From Amphimedon queenslandica (lineage: Eukaryota > Porifera > Demospongiae > Haplosclerida > Niphatidae): 64,000 bases of DNA. The number at the start of each line of letters is the position of its first letter. Position 1 is the first letter of the stretch. The translations under genes were made by a program, and so were the position numbers. The DNA lies in NCBI RefSeq assembly GCF_000090795.2, contig NW_003546326.1, positions 23,406 through 87,405 on the forward strand, written 5' to 3'. Below the pieces are notes generated by a model. The model saw nothing but the letters and a program-made list of their open reading frames with translations, searched no databases and had not been told where the DNA came from. Below, in pieces: positions 25,001 to 37,927 of this stretch.

Positions 25001-27671
25001 TTTGCAATCTCAATTGTGTGTTTGTTGCAATCTGATTCCCTTTATTGTCTAAATTATCTCTGCTAACTCCCATAGCATCTTGTTGTCTTGCATGCACAAG
25101 GCTTTTGCATACATTGTAAGTGTGTAGTGACCTTTGGACTACATCAGCAGGTGTGTATAGTTTGCACAGATATGCAAACAAGGCGTGCAAAACACGAACC
25201 ACAAGTTACACAAAGTTATGTAATCGATCAGAAAGGCCTGATCCGTGACGTAGGCAATGAATCTCATTACAGATCAGTTAGCGTTGCTATGGTATCCGCG
25301 GTCAATTAGTAGGTCGTGAATATTGTTGCAGCCATTCAAAAGATTCTTTGAACTTTTGAACTGTAGGGCACTACTATGGTTCATTGTGTCTGTTATTGTG
25401 CATAATTATTGCAGTCCAAGGACACTCACATATTTTTCCATCCCTGGCAGAGGAGACTAGGAAATCTAATGATTCCAGGAATATTGACTTGACAAAACCA
25501 CGATAATCGTTCTAGAGGGAGCAGAGAATGTTAATAATTAACCTAGGATCATTGATCTGTAAAAATAAGAGTCTTTTAGGAGCCAAGAAAACAGTTATTT
25601 ATTAATGTATGCATTAAAAAAGTTCATGTAGCTCAAACTTATGATTGAGAGAGAGAGTGTGTGTGTGTAATACTGTGATGAGTATTGAGTATAGGGTAAA
25701 CATTGTGCTTCCCCTTTGTGTAATCAACAATAACATAATCAGGTTGAGTAGAGGAACAGGAATTAAGATAGACATCCTGATCCGCCCTCAAATATCCATA
25801 TCAAATTGAGTGATGACAGGAAAAAATATAGACGCAAATACCCACCCAGTAGACACTCATCTATGTTACTTGGAAATAAAAACGATTGTTTACATTTAAC
25901 GGCTTAGACAACGTTCTTCTTATATCTACCTTCACACCTCATCTCTTTCTCTTTCTCTTTCCCTCCCTGTCTCTCTCTCTCTCTCTCTTACCTTCATGAG
26001 TTCAACTTTTGCCTTTTCACTTTCTGTTTCTGACAAGTCGTCTTGCCCTCCGACTTTATCTGATTTGTACAGGAAAAAAGAGAAGTTTCTTCCACCAGAG
26101 TCAGTCTCCAGAAAATGTTTCAGATAATCTTTATAGAGTAGCGTCTCCTTACTAGAGAAATTAAATTAAGAGAAAAGGAGAGGGAAGGCAATTAACTGTT
26201 GGAAAGCACGAATAATCAAAAATGCCAAATAAGGTATATAATGGCTATTAAAAGGTCAACTACAGATTGTCAAAACAATTCATTAGATTCACTTAAAGTT
26301 CACAGCACTACCTGTACATAAATGGATTCAGCTGGAGTCTCTCCCACTTTGTCATCTCGCCCTCTAAGTTACCAGTGAACAATAGAATGGGTATCTTTTT
26401 TGCTATAGTGAGGGGAGAATCAAGAAATAGAGAGAGAGAGAGAGAGGAGGGGGAAATATGTGTGTACATGTATTATAACAATCAGTTACAAGGGACACAC
26501 ACATGCATACATATATGCACACAGAGAGACCACAAATAGTCCCGGTAGTAACAATACTACATAGCTCTAAGCACTCAAGGAGGAAAGTACACTTTAATTA
26601 CATCAGTTATTATAGAGAAGAGAGTGCATGCAAGTATTGATAGCCCATAGTTACCAACCAACAGGGAGTAAATGTATAAATGAGCTTGAGTGCGTTAACA
26701 TGTGAACCCTTTACTATACTACTGTACGCGTGTGCATGTTCAAGGCAGGCATCGTATAACCAATAAATACGTCTGAGCTAAAGAAACATGGCTCAGACGA
26801 GATACTTTGAATAGCATTGGCTTTCATGTGAGCAATGCTGCGTAAGTGGATGCATTGGGTAATGTTATGATTTAAGCAGATTTGAGATGACATCAGTGCC
26901 AAGGCCATTGTAAATCAGAATACATCAGAATGCATCCAATAACCAATGACTATTACAAACACACCACAGCCTGTGTCCATGTCATTCAGGAACTGCTTTG
27001 ATGAATATAATAATACGTGACACTCATCCCTNNNNNNNNNNNNNNNNNNNNNNNNNNNNNNNNNNNNNNNNNNNNNNNNNNNNNNNNNNNNNNNNNNNNN
27101 NNNNNNNNNNNNNNNNNNNNNNNNNNNNNNNNNNNNNNNNNNNNNNNNNNNNNNNNNNNNNNNNNNNNNNNNNNNNNNNNNNNNNNNNNNNNNNNNNNNN
27201 NNNNNNNNNNNNNNNNNNNNNNNNNNNNNNNNNNNNNNNNNNNNNNNNNNNNNNNNNNNNNNNNNNNNNNNNNNNNNNNNNNNNNNNNNNNNNNNNNNNN
27301 NNNNNNNNNNNNNNNNNNNNNNNNNNNNNNNNNNNNNNNNNNNNNNNNNNNNNNNNNNNNNNNNNNNNNNNNNNNNNNNNNNNNNNNNNNNNNNNNNNNN
27401 NNNNNNNNNNNNNNNNNNNNNNNNNNNNNNNNNNNNNNNNNNNNNNNNNNNNNNNNNNNNNNNNNNNNNNNNNNNNNNNNNNNNNNNNNNNNNNNNNNNN
27501 NNNNNNNNNNNNNNNNNNNNNNNNNNNNNNNNNNNNNNNNNNNNNNNNNNNNNNNNNNNNNNNNNNNNNNNNNNNNNNNNNNNNNNNNNNNNNNNNNNNN
27601 NNNNNNNNNNNNNNNNNNNNNNNNNNNNNNNNACTTCATATGCTGAATGAACGACTGCCACCTGTAGAAAG

Positions 27672-27708
<37 letters not shown>

Positions 27709-30700
27709 TGTGTAAATTTGAATTTCTACAGAGCGTCATCACTATAAAGACATATGCCATTTCATTGTTTTTAGATAAAATAAAGCTAAAGAATGCACAC
27801 ACACACACACACGCAACACACACTGTAATGTAGACATGATAGATAAGGGAATGAAAAGGCAATTAGGATTATACACACAATACATTATTCATAAATCAAC
27901 AATGAGTTCACAGAATGCATAATGATAATGGTGCGTGAAGCTTTGGCTCTTTCCCAAAAACACACACAGACTGTTTCCTTTTCACTGAAATAATACTGAT
28001 ACATAATCCTTAGAGACAAAACACACACTATTATGAAATTGAATGATATGAAAGGATCAAACTAATCCACCCATGCTTATAGGAACACACACACACAATA
28101 CAGGCCTACATATACCTTATTGAATTGGCTCCAGTTCTCATAGAGTGTGCAGCTGGGTCCAAATAATCAGTGATCTGAAAGTATAAAGTCATTATTAGCC
28201 CATTGATTACATTATAGTTGCATGAAGACCCTCTACTAATCAGCATATACTATTCCAGGTGGCCTCTTGCATAATTTGGAACTATACCAATGACCTTAGC
28301 TTCCTATTTAAATCTTACACAATCCTTACAATTCATGTGTGTGTGTATGCTCAGCACAATTACTGCATATATGGTAAATGTATATACACAATAAAAGTGA
28401 ATGAGGAGTCCAGGGTACGTGACTGTCTGTGGGTGTATGCACCTTGTCACCAGATTTAGGCTCAAAGTGAAAAGGAGTGTTACTTCCTTCGGTTGACACC
28501 CACAACACTTTAGTCTCCGAAACAAATGATACACCAGTTATTGTGTCCCTGGAAATATAAACAAAGAACTAATGATGACTTCAGTGGGTGAGAGGGTGAG
28601 AGAGAGGGAGAGAGAGAGAGAGAGAGTTAGGGCTCACAAAAATTGAAGTGAATGAAGTTGCTTGATGTCACTCGACCAAATCTTGACCTGCTTGTCAAAA
28701 GAGCCTGTAAATACCCTAAAAGAAAGAGAGAGAGGGGGAGGAAAGGTGAAAGGCAAAGTTTTACTCAGTGTATGCTTCAGCTGATGAGCACAATAGTACA
28801 AGGCTTTTGGAGCAACTTTTAAAATTTGTAATAAATTTAATTTTGATCCGAATCAGCTCAAACTTGAAACACAATATAAGCACATCAGGAAAAATTATAA
28901 CAATAAAAAAATCTCATTCTATAATTTTTGGTAAAATTTGACCAGACTCTTTAAAAATCTAATATCGATTGGAATCAGCTCAAAATTTCTATGCAACACA
29001 AGAACAGGCTGAAGGCATATCCATCAGAAAACAAAATCTCTCCCCTTACTGTACTATAGTAAATAATAAGCTTTGTTAAATTTAAAATAAACCAGCAAAG
29101 GTGCTAAGCACTATGCCATATATGGGAAACCCTGTGAGAGAGTCCATGTACATTGCATGTGTAAATTAGGTCAGTGCCTAATGAATACATGAGACATTAA
29201 CCTTTTAATCTGACACCACAAACATTAAAACAAACTCACAACCAGCAGTCACTACACAATGCATGTAACAACAAGCTCATGATTCACTTGAAAATGTAAA
29301 CAAAATGACAATTACAGGAATGATTGACATATTATTTATGTACACACACACACACACACAGTCACACACACACACACATACAGTGAATGCCTGCATGTTT
29401 AATAACATCATCAAGGCATTGAGTAGCATATCTAACACTTAATTCTTGGAAGTAAAACGAAAGGGAAGTTTATTTCACTCAAATGACTGGAAGGAAATAG
29501 AAAAATACACAATGCGGGCAAAAGTAGTAACAACTCAACCACATAGTGTGTCCACTTCTAAATATGGACACAAACTGTACCCAACAACTGACCCTCTACT
29601 AATCCTAGGAATACACTACTGATAATGGTAATAGAGTTCATTAATGTCAAAGGTGTGCTAGTCCTTCCTTAACAGCCAGGATACCATAACACACAGTAAA
29701 GCATTTGTAAACTGATGATCACATTCCTCTACAAACATAATTATCATCTATTCACCAGCTTGAACTAATTACCCGCATTAACAGGGAGGGTAGATGTACA
29801 CATCATTATGAACCATGATATCACATTAGGAACTCAGTAATAGTGCAACTACTACATAGTAATTGTTTATCTTGTATTCATGTGTCATTCGAAATTTCCT
29901 CCTTCACCATTTTATCATTACAATTGTCATCATACATACATGCACTTGGTGTTGTTTTACTTACCAGTCAGTCTCTGAATCCACCCATAGACAAGTCACT
30001 GCTGCATCATGTGCCCTCTCTTTCCTATAAAAGGAGAGTACAATCACACACACACACACACAGAAGTAAAGGTATGCATTAACTCTACATGCATCATTTA
30101 TGATGCTGCTTTGACGTCAAAGTAGTAGCTATAGCATAATGTAAATGTGTGTGCGTCAAAAATTATCAATTAAAATATCTTATTAAAAATACATTCAATA
30201 AGTCACACGCATGTACATGCATTTCAAGCTCAGTCATCCTTAGAGGCAAAGCAATAGATCAAGAGATGTTGAAATACAAGTAAGTATAGTTATAGTACCC
30301 CCTGAGGCATAACATTACTATAGTACATGAAATCCCTCTCTCCTAAGGCATGAACATATACAGAGACATTACTCTCTCCTCTCTCATTCTCAAACTCTCC
30401 TTTCCCTTACTTCACTCTGTTATAAACTCAAAAGTTGCTACAAACTATTAAATTCCCACAATGCAAACTTGACCCGTGACCATATAATATAGTGACTGAA
30501 CCGAGTCAACCGTTGCCATATATGGAGGCAGTGCTCCCTCTCAGATTAACCACGAACATTATAGATGAGACATATTGTATTGATGCTTGTAAATCCCCTT
30601 CTTCTCTTCCTCTCCCTCCTCCTTACCTCTTCCTCTTTGGACTGTTCCCCCCCCCACTCTCTCTCTCTCTCTCTTTCCATAGATAATGCACACACAACAT

Positions 30701-31561
30701 CACGAAATGTACAAATAGTATTGATAGCAGTTGGTTTAATACTCAATTGACACTATAAATAAATGTTGGAGGGAGAATGATGTGACACTATGACACCATG
30801 ACATCAGGAGATAACACCAAATACACAATACACCCTTTCCCTCTCCTCTATCTCGACCCAAGGTCAAGCACTGTGTAAACACGAGGATGAATATTAGTAT
30901 AGTACTGACCAGGAGAGAGGACAATACAGCTAGTATACTTTATCACTAATGTAGAGTAATCAACTAGACCTCTTACAATAATCCCATGGCAATGAAAGGG
31001 CATGATTGATAATGCACAATCATTTTAATGAGGTCATGCAATAATAATAACAATAACAATAACAATAATAATAATAACAACAGCAATGATGAGGCCATAT
31101 GGTACTATTAATACAAGCAGTCTTTAAAACACATAATACATGTATATGCAGGCATACATCATTGCTTTTGGTAGTGAATGTACACAACCAGAATGCCTAA
31201 CATATCTACATAAGCTACAGTCAGTGACCAATAAAAAGCCATACAGGATCATATCAAGGCATTAATAATACTTGAAAGGTATGAACTAGGACATCAAAGT
31301 AACAGTATCATTTATATTAAAGGTACAAAGTGGCTGTATTACAATATGGTCACATTCCTTGAAAGCAAATATTGGGGGGTGACCTAATGAAAAATGCACT
31401 GACACATCCTGTGAATGCTATTGACCCAGGACAGACTAACCATAATAGAGGTCATTTTGTTAATCACAAGTTGATATGTGATACAGTACATCATTAGTGC
31501 CATAATAAGTGTACTAATTGTGAGTGAGTCCATGACATTATGTGTTCCTCCTTCAGCTACA

Positions 31562-31594
<33 letters not shown>

Positions 31595-34470
31595 ATAAAC
31601 TCTATGAGAGATGAATGAGAGTGGGGTGCCTCAGAGGGTGCATGTGCATGGCATGTGTAGGTGAAAGGCGTGTCAATTGGCTCAATACAAAAAAGATAAG
31701 ATTCATAGGTCTACAACAATGCCATAGAGGCGTGGAGAGTCTGGTCAGAGGTCAATGAAAATATAATATTTAAAAGTGTAAGGCAGTGTCTGTATCACTT
31801 AAAGCAGTGCCAAATATACTATACTGGCACATATTGATTTGATTTAAATTCCTCCAGGAAATAAATGGTCAATGGGAGCAAACTGTTTTCATTGAAGCAT
31901 AAAAGGGAATGTGGTGATAGAATGTCATGCATGTAAACATTCAATTATGCCTAGACTCTGACACTTGGGATAGAACAAATGAGAGAGAGAGGGAGGGAGG
32001 GAGGGAGGAGGGTGAGACTGTCCCTTACGTATAAACCAAATGAAGTTCTGGAGTATGAGCACTATGAAGACCCGATACGTCATAGACACAAAGACGTTTG
32101 TCATAACTAAGAAAAAAATGAGAGAGGAACAAAAATAATAAGGGGAGAGAGAGAGAGGTTTCTGCTCTCATTCTAGACTTGTATAAAATGTTCTCTGCTT
32201 GTTAGGCTGGCTAGTGCAAAAGAGATAGTGGACCGAGGCATTTTAAAGTTAATGTAAAAGGTCATGTTAGCAACTGAGCAGTAATGGGATACTGTCTAGA
32301 CAGAGCTCACTGTTAGTGTCTGTAAAATGAATAGTCCGACTATCAAACTCCATATAATACAATATGCATACATAATGTAACAATAACATAGAAATAGCTG
32401 AAATTTTCATCTTTATAGTGTAAGCTTGTGTATGGATGCATTACATAAGTATACTTAGTTACCCTGCTGAGAAAACCTTGTTACCATCAGTTTCAATACA
32501 ACGTATGATGTCTGTGTGACTGCTTATGGTATATCCTGATGAAAAGGAGAAATAAGGATGGGAGAGAGAGAGAGAGTGGTGAGTGAGAGAACATGCTAAT
32601 AAGACAAGGGGGATTCACGTTCACACACACACAATCCAATCACTATAGTCACAATCCTATTATACACAATCCTATTACACTATCTCCAGTGACAACACAT
32701 CCACCAACTCACTCTCTCTCTTGTGTTTATATTACTCGGAAGATGGCTTTGTGGTTCATGAACTCATTAATCAATTACATTCCTGAATCGGCTCAGGTCA
32801 GGCACACACTTAATAACTATGCAATCCGCCTATGTTGGCTCTGTGTGTATTTGTATGATTGCTTTGTGTTTCTATCCTAGTGTATGTCATTAGATCATTG
32901 TTGAAGAATGTACACTGAAAAGTGCCCTCTTTATTTGTGTACACAAGCTGTAATGCTCAACGTTACAGTTAGTTCCACAAGTCATTTCCCCCTTTCCCCT
33001 TCTACTTGTAGGGAATCCCTAACTCTGAAAACATCAATGTTTAATGCTCATCATGATTATGCTTAATAGTAAATGTAATTACACTTATAATCACATTCAC
33101 TCTATAAGCACACACACACACACACAATGCTCCTATATTTTTCACCCTACCCTCTCCCCATGCTAGCATTCATAGCCCATTCACTTAATGGATTATTATG
33201 TTTTGCTTACCTCCTTTAGTCAGCAATGGAAGCCCCAGTGTACCATATTGGCCTGCAAAAGAGAGTGAGACAGACATAACAAAAACAGCATCGAAGTCAA
33301 TCCCAAAAAATACTGAGAGTACAAGGACAGATTAAAGCATATGCGGATAAGGAAAACTAGCTCTGATTCACACCAAACATCATCATAACAATTGCTTTAT
33401 TACTTATTTATTGTACTGCAAATTAAACTCTACTTTGAAAGCCATTAACCTTTAATGGCCAGGCTTGTTACACGCTCTTTCAGTGCAAGCTCAATGTCTC
33501 GCCTCTTAAATATCATGATAATAATATTATAATTATAATTAATACAATGAAGGATTAGAATATTAATACTTTTAGTTACCACTAATCAACGACTCAATGC
33601 ACAAACTATTATTAATCAATCGACGGCTTGTAAACAATTGTTAGAGCAAAACCAGAACACAGACCCACCCTTGTAAAGGCACAAACACACACACACACAC
33701 ACAAGAATATCATAGTAAATTCCAAGAACTTTGGTTTTCCTATATGACCCTGACCCTGGAGACATCAACAGGGTAATTTCCTGATTGATATCTATACACT
33801 TCATTGAACTCTACACTCTATAATGATTGATTTTCATAAACAAACCTGATGGTAAGAGTACAGAGAGGTTGCATAGACAACCGACCACGAGCCCATTTAG
33901 TTTCTGGTACCAACACATCGAGTAGATCGCTTGACCAATCTATGGTAATTAATTGGAATAAGAGTTAACGCTTCCATGTATCAACTAACGTCATTAGCAC
34001 CATTGATAGCGCCTGAAGGGGCCCACTGGATTATACTACCGTCCAGAGAACTGGATATCAGCAAGCGACCAGTTGCCCTGTGAAAAGTTATAAAGTCATC
34101 ATAAAAATACACTATTAATGTAACAGCTACCAATATAGTAAGTCAGTGATCATCCCTTCGTGCTTTTTGAGACTAAGTGTTGATTTGCCTGTATCTGCAT
34201 CCCAAGTTTTAATAAGACCGTCTACACAATAAGAGAAGAGATAAGAGAGAGGGAGGGAGTGAAAACTGTGGTTGGGTTTTCAAGTGCGCGGGGTGGAGCT
34301 CATTTGCAGGCTAGCCTGCAGCAAAGCTACAAGACGCAATTTACAAGGTCTTCCTCTCAGCCCGGCTAACCTTCGTGGCCTGTAACAATCTCGCGACGAA
34401 GAGGATGATAAGTGAATGCTGTGACAGGAGAGGAACAGTTCAACTTGAAGCTCATTACCCTGGCGTCCAT
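19046..34470 (-). CDS. Large WD40-repeat protein, subfamily not recognised
   Basis: At least 22 short exons on the minus strand, from MDARVMSFKLNCSSPV at 34470 to a stop at 19046. Successive exons give WD40 blades: GLIKTWDADTGKSTLSLKKH, GRLLISSSLDGSIIQWAP, IYSMCWYQKLNGLVVGCLCN, DKRLCVYDVSG, AAVTCLWVDSETDW, VFTGSFDKQVKIWSSD, a non-WD stretch (TKWERLQLNPFMY, KETLLYKDYLKHF), FLVSSARDGKIY, VVWGFDKKAAAVL, LNGHNGPVQALVAVENSS, ISAGWDLSLCIW, FAFSASNGNAYLWSF, WVTGSDDSTICIW and YISASQDNTMRIWNSF. This is enough for two seven-bladed propellers. The tail is charged (KKLRRES) and ends in an Asp/Glu run and EPSSH. The N gap at 27032-27632 removes part of an exon beginning VAVVHSAYE. WD40 propellers are protein-interaction scaffolds, and I do not assign a pathway. 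The gene is head to head with gene A, 346 bp away. Confidence 0.82.
19986..20178. mobile_element. MITE-like element with imperfect terminal inverted repeats (WD40 gene intron)
   Basis: The ends are AGCCCCGTTTACACTAC and, on the other strand, AGCCACATTTACACTAC. Further in, both arms carry AAACC(A/G)G and AAAGCGGTT motifs in mirrored order, and the element is 193 bp with no coding capacity. Both flanks read ATA, a possible 3-bp target duplication, though the right flank runs into an (AT)n tract. This is a non-autonomous DNA transposon; the superfamily is not certain. Confidence 0.7.
20380..20870. repeat. Dispersed repeat, second subfamily (WD40 gene intron)
   Basis: Nearly three diverged units of about 180 bp contain TTTCTGATACA(C/T)ATTGATGT, GAAAG(T/C)TTGAGCTGATT, GAGTTA(T/C)GG, CATTTTTA and GGCTATAG(T/C)CCATG. 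They match the array at 38270-39060 in reverse orientation and share the GAGCTGATT and CTATAG landmarks with the palindrome family. Confidence 0.75.
27032..27632. other. Assembly gap (601 N)
   Basis: The run of N interrupts the WD40 gene just inside the exon reading VAVVHSAYE on the minus strand, so that exon and perhaps another are incomplete. No feature can be inferred inside it. Confidence 0.99.
28800..29070. repeat. Dispersed repeat, diverged copies (WD40 gene intron)
   Basis: GGAGCAACTTTTAAAATTTG, TTTTGATCCGAATCAGCTCA, an ACACAATATAAGCACAT block and a second AATCAGCTCAAA unit match the reverse-oriented copies at 47080-47470 and 6226-6600. The terminal palindrome has decayed to TACTATAGTA. 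Confidence 0.65.
29340..29384. repeat. CA microsatellite in WD40 gene intron
   Basis: Interrupted (CA)n. Similar short CA/TG runs sit at about 31567-31594 (TG), 33107-33125 and 33683-33703. Confidence 0.8.
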
Positions 34471-34816
34471 TTTGGGTGCAATTGATCAGAACTGAATAAT
34501 AAATTGGCTTATAATGTTATTATGCGTGACCTTCCTCCCCCGCGATCGGACTCCTTTGTCCCTTGACCTTGTACAATAATATAAAAGAGCGTGCCATAGG
34601 CATGAACTGTCTGTATATTACACTTTATTATACAGGCAAACCATATTCATTTTCTGTTTATGGTTTGCACGCGATAACGGTAGAGCTAAGGTCGCGAGTT
34701 TAAAAGGAAGCAAATTCATTTACTTTGGACTCAATTGGACCATTTCAAGTCAGTGAGCAAGAGATATCAGCATAGTGGATACACAACAACAATACCGCTT
34801 GAAGGAGCAATCCACC
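34471..34816. promoter_or_regulatory. Divergent promoter region between the WD40 gene and SIR2-ETS gene A
   Basis: 346 bp lie between the two start codons. A GC-richer patch near 34529-34555 (CTTCCTCCCCCGCGATCGG) includes an ETS-type core (GGAA on the minus strand). Which bases act as promoter is inference. Confidence 0.45.
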
Positions 34817-37800
34817 ATGGAGTTTAGCTTAGAATTAAATCCAGAGAAGACTCTTTTTGTACTCGGGCCTTGTTTTGCAGCCTCACTCCTCAGGGAGGGA
34901 GCCACCGAGGGCGGCCGAAGCCTACCGCCACTGAGCTACGCCTCGCTGAGAAAGTCACTCAAAGAAGCTGGTCTCTCTTCTAACAAAAGACCCCGTTCAA
35001 GTAAAGGAGCAGAGGAGCTAGACGCCCAGCAGGGAAAGCGAAGATTGGAAGATGTGTTCTCCGGCATATCCCGAGAGCAGCTCCAGAGAACACAGCTTGC
35101 AGAGACCCTCCTTGGACTACAGCAAGAAGGCGCTCTACTGGTCTACTTGCACCCTGACAGTCTCTGCGAAGAGGCTATGGACCTAACAGCATTCACTCTG
35201 AGCCAGACAGAGAGCTGGACAAGAAGTCGAGCCGGTCTCCTGCATCCTTTTGGAGTCCATACTGCTCCAGAGAGTATCCATGTACCACCCGCGAGCAGGA
35301 GCAGATCAAACGAGATTAGCATACCTCAAGAACTATCTGAGGTCCTCAAGGAGAGGTCTTGCATTTGCCTAGGACTCTATCCAAGCGGGAAAGACGAGCC
35401 TGATCCAGGGAATCCTCTAGTAGACAAGTTCTTGGATTGGATCCACAGTTACTCGGGAAACCTCCCCACCATCATCCATGATAGCAGCACTGCATCCACT
35501 GCTGCATCATCTACAAACGCAGAACTGCACATTCACAGCGTCCCCTTGCCACAGGGCCTATGCCATATTAGTGAAACATCAAAAGTTGTTGGTAAGTGGG
35601 CTCTTCTATAAACTTTTGCATGTATGTCTTCTATATAAGTCTGCACATGCTCTGTAATGTTTACTATTTTTTCTCTTTATCATTATTCCAGGTCAAGGAA
35701 TCAACTTTCCACCTCAAGTGGAAGGGGCAGTCTCCATATCACTTGTATTAGGTAACAAATCTGGTCTCTCTCATGTGACGGACATAGTCTCTCGCTTTCC
35801 TGGAGTTAACTTTGTAATCAGCTGCAACCTTCAGGCCATGGGTCTAGAGTTTCATCCTCTCTCCGTTCGTCTGACAACGAAAAACTTTAAAGAATTTTGG
35901 GAGAACCTCATGTCCCCTAAGACCCTCTCGGAACTGGTAGAGAACTCTGTGCTCTTTATCGTGCTTAGGAACGGCCCTACAATCTGGCTTAATAACACAG
36001 GTAAATGTCTAATGAGCGCAACAGTGCACGCTGCATGAATGAGAATGGGTATCCCTTTGTGGCCAGCTGAGTTGGTCAAAAGTGCATCATAGCAGGATGT
36101 ACTGTCTTTGACATCAGCAAGTGTAACAGGTCACTCGTCATCCTTTAGTAGGAAGTAAAAGTAGCGGAATGTTTTCTTTAGACCCATTTGGCATATCCTG
36201 CTCCTGTATAGCAACGGAATCCTAAGAACATCTCTTATTGATATATTTTCTTTTATATCACAGGTAGCAAGAGCTTTTACAATAGCAAAATAAAGGGACG
36301 GACAGTTGAAGATGTAGTGAAGTCTTCCAGCCTTCAACCTCCTCCTCTCTCTAATAAGACCACCAGTAGACAAATACCCCGCTGGTATACAACAACACGA
36401 AAAGTCAACTCAAGCACAAGTGGTGTCAGCAAGGACTCCCTGGGTTTACTGAAAGATGACAGCACTCCGGTGCTAAGCAGTATCTTAAAGGATGGTAAAG
36501 ATGGAAGAAGGAAGAGCCTACCATTGCCGTCTTCTTTCTCTTCGTCTTTAAAAACTAAGTTCCCATCAAATAATCCTATAACTGTAACAAGCAGACAGCA
36601 ATTATTAATCAGTAAATATTTATTTACACGAAAGCACAAGGAGACTGATCCAGCTGCAAATTCCACTCTCCTCCGCAGTCTCTTATCTGGAGAGCCTAAA
36701 GAGTTCCCAAAGTCAAGCAAAGTCAAAAGCAGCACAATGGAGCTGCTAGAAAAATGGACGACAGAAAGACGAAAGAACCTTTACATCAAAGAGAACTCTG
36801 CATGGTCGTCTTGCATTGATAAAGCTCTGAAGCGCAAGATGGAAAAATGGGAAAAAGTGAGAGCAAGAAGGAGGCAGAGAAGCATCGAGCGAGAAGCTAA
36901 GACTTCCTCAATTTCGAGTTCCAATTCTGAAGATCTTCGTCAGCATTTGACCTCTCCCGTCACCTACTCTCCCCTTCAAGCTTCCCACTCAATCTCTCCC
37001 TCTCTGCTGAGTCCCATTAATCCATTCCTCTTCCCCACAGCTGCTGCTAACACTCTCTCCCTTCACACCTCACCCCTGGTCTACCCAACCTCTTTCCTAT
37101 CCAGCTATCCTTATTTGACTCCTGCAACACTGCCCTACGTCCAGGCGGCTACCGTTCTCCCTCAAGTGACGCCTCCTTCTTTGAGTGCTTCGAGCATTTT
37201 CGGTGGAGCAGCCACTTTAGCTGCAGCACCAGTCACAACAGCTACTCCTGTCCTATCTAGAAATGGTCAAATGTATCACTCCACGCATTATGCCAGCTCT
37301 GTAATGGCAGACTCATCCAGTCAGACAGCAAACAGTCGAAAGAGAAGCAGTTCTTCTCAAAAAACAAGTTCTTCTAGTTCCTCGATTTCAGCACTTTTAA
37401 AGCAAGAGCAAGAGCTCCCGTCGACAGTCTCAAAAAGGCAAAGGCTGACCACCATCTCTCCTTCTTCGTCCTACATGGACGATCGAAGCGATGGGGAGGA
37501 GGAGAGAACACCACCACCTTCCTCCTCTTCCCGCCGTGATGGAGAGCTCTGGCAGTTCCTTCTCGACCTCTTGCTGTCCAACATACACTCCGACTGGATA
37601 CAATGGAGCCCTCAAGTCACCATGGAGTTTACAATCAAAAAGCCAAAAGATGTTGCAAGACTATGGAACACGTATGTCGGTAGCGAAACAGACTCAAAGG
37701 ACACAACAAAATTTAAAACTGCTCTCGGTTTTTGTCTCAGGAAATCTCCTCCTATCATGTACAGTGTTGAAGGAAAGACACACACTTACAGATTTAGTCA

Positions 37801-37927
37801 AAGCGTCCTGTATTACATCAACATGAGATATACGCAACAATTGGAAGGAGATTTCATTTCTAAGAAACTCAACACTGACAATAGTAGGGAAATGAGCCGA
37901 TCTAGGGAAGTACTAGTGGTCGATTAG
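34817..37927 (+). CDS. SIR2-ETS fusion protein A (FAM118-like SIR2 domain plus divergent ETS domain)
   Basis: Three exons, 34817-35591, 35692-36000 and 36264-37927, join to 2748 bp (915 aa). The ATG at 34817 sits in a strong context (TCCACCATGG). Residues about 1-260 form a SIR2-like domain in the FAM118 order: TLFVLGPCFAASLL, LLGLQQEGALLVYLHPDSL, AGLLHPFGVHTAPESIHV and CICLGLYPSG. The Asn and His positions of the NAD pocket are changed (YLHPD for TTNYD, HPFG for HIHG). Residues about 260-360 are the shared middle segment (AVSISLVLGNK, VLRNGPTIWLNN). A basic then Ser/Pro/Thr-rich linker follows (KRKMEKWEKVRARRRQRS, likely nuclear localisation). Residues about 785-890 are ETS-like (ELWQFLLDLLLSN, WIQWS, DVARLWN), but the recognition helix reads KFKTALGFCLRK and lacks both canonical arginines. 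All introns are phase 1. I infer a nuclear protein with weakened DNA reading. It is the first of three paralogues. Confidence 0.85.

Noticed and set aside
26915-27862. Long open frames across the N run
   Set aside because: Their length comes from N bases read as sense codons. Only the short VAVVHSAYE exon piece is supported.
32593-32880. 95-codon plus-strand open frame in a WD40 gene intron
   Set aside because: It begins in CA-repeat-derived text, has no recognisable domain and is antisense to a large intron.
36334-36735. 133-codon minus-strand open frame
   Set aside because: It is antisense to the linker of gene A, with no family resemblance. The sense frame splices cleanly and has domain matches on both sides.
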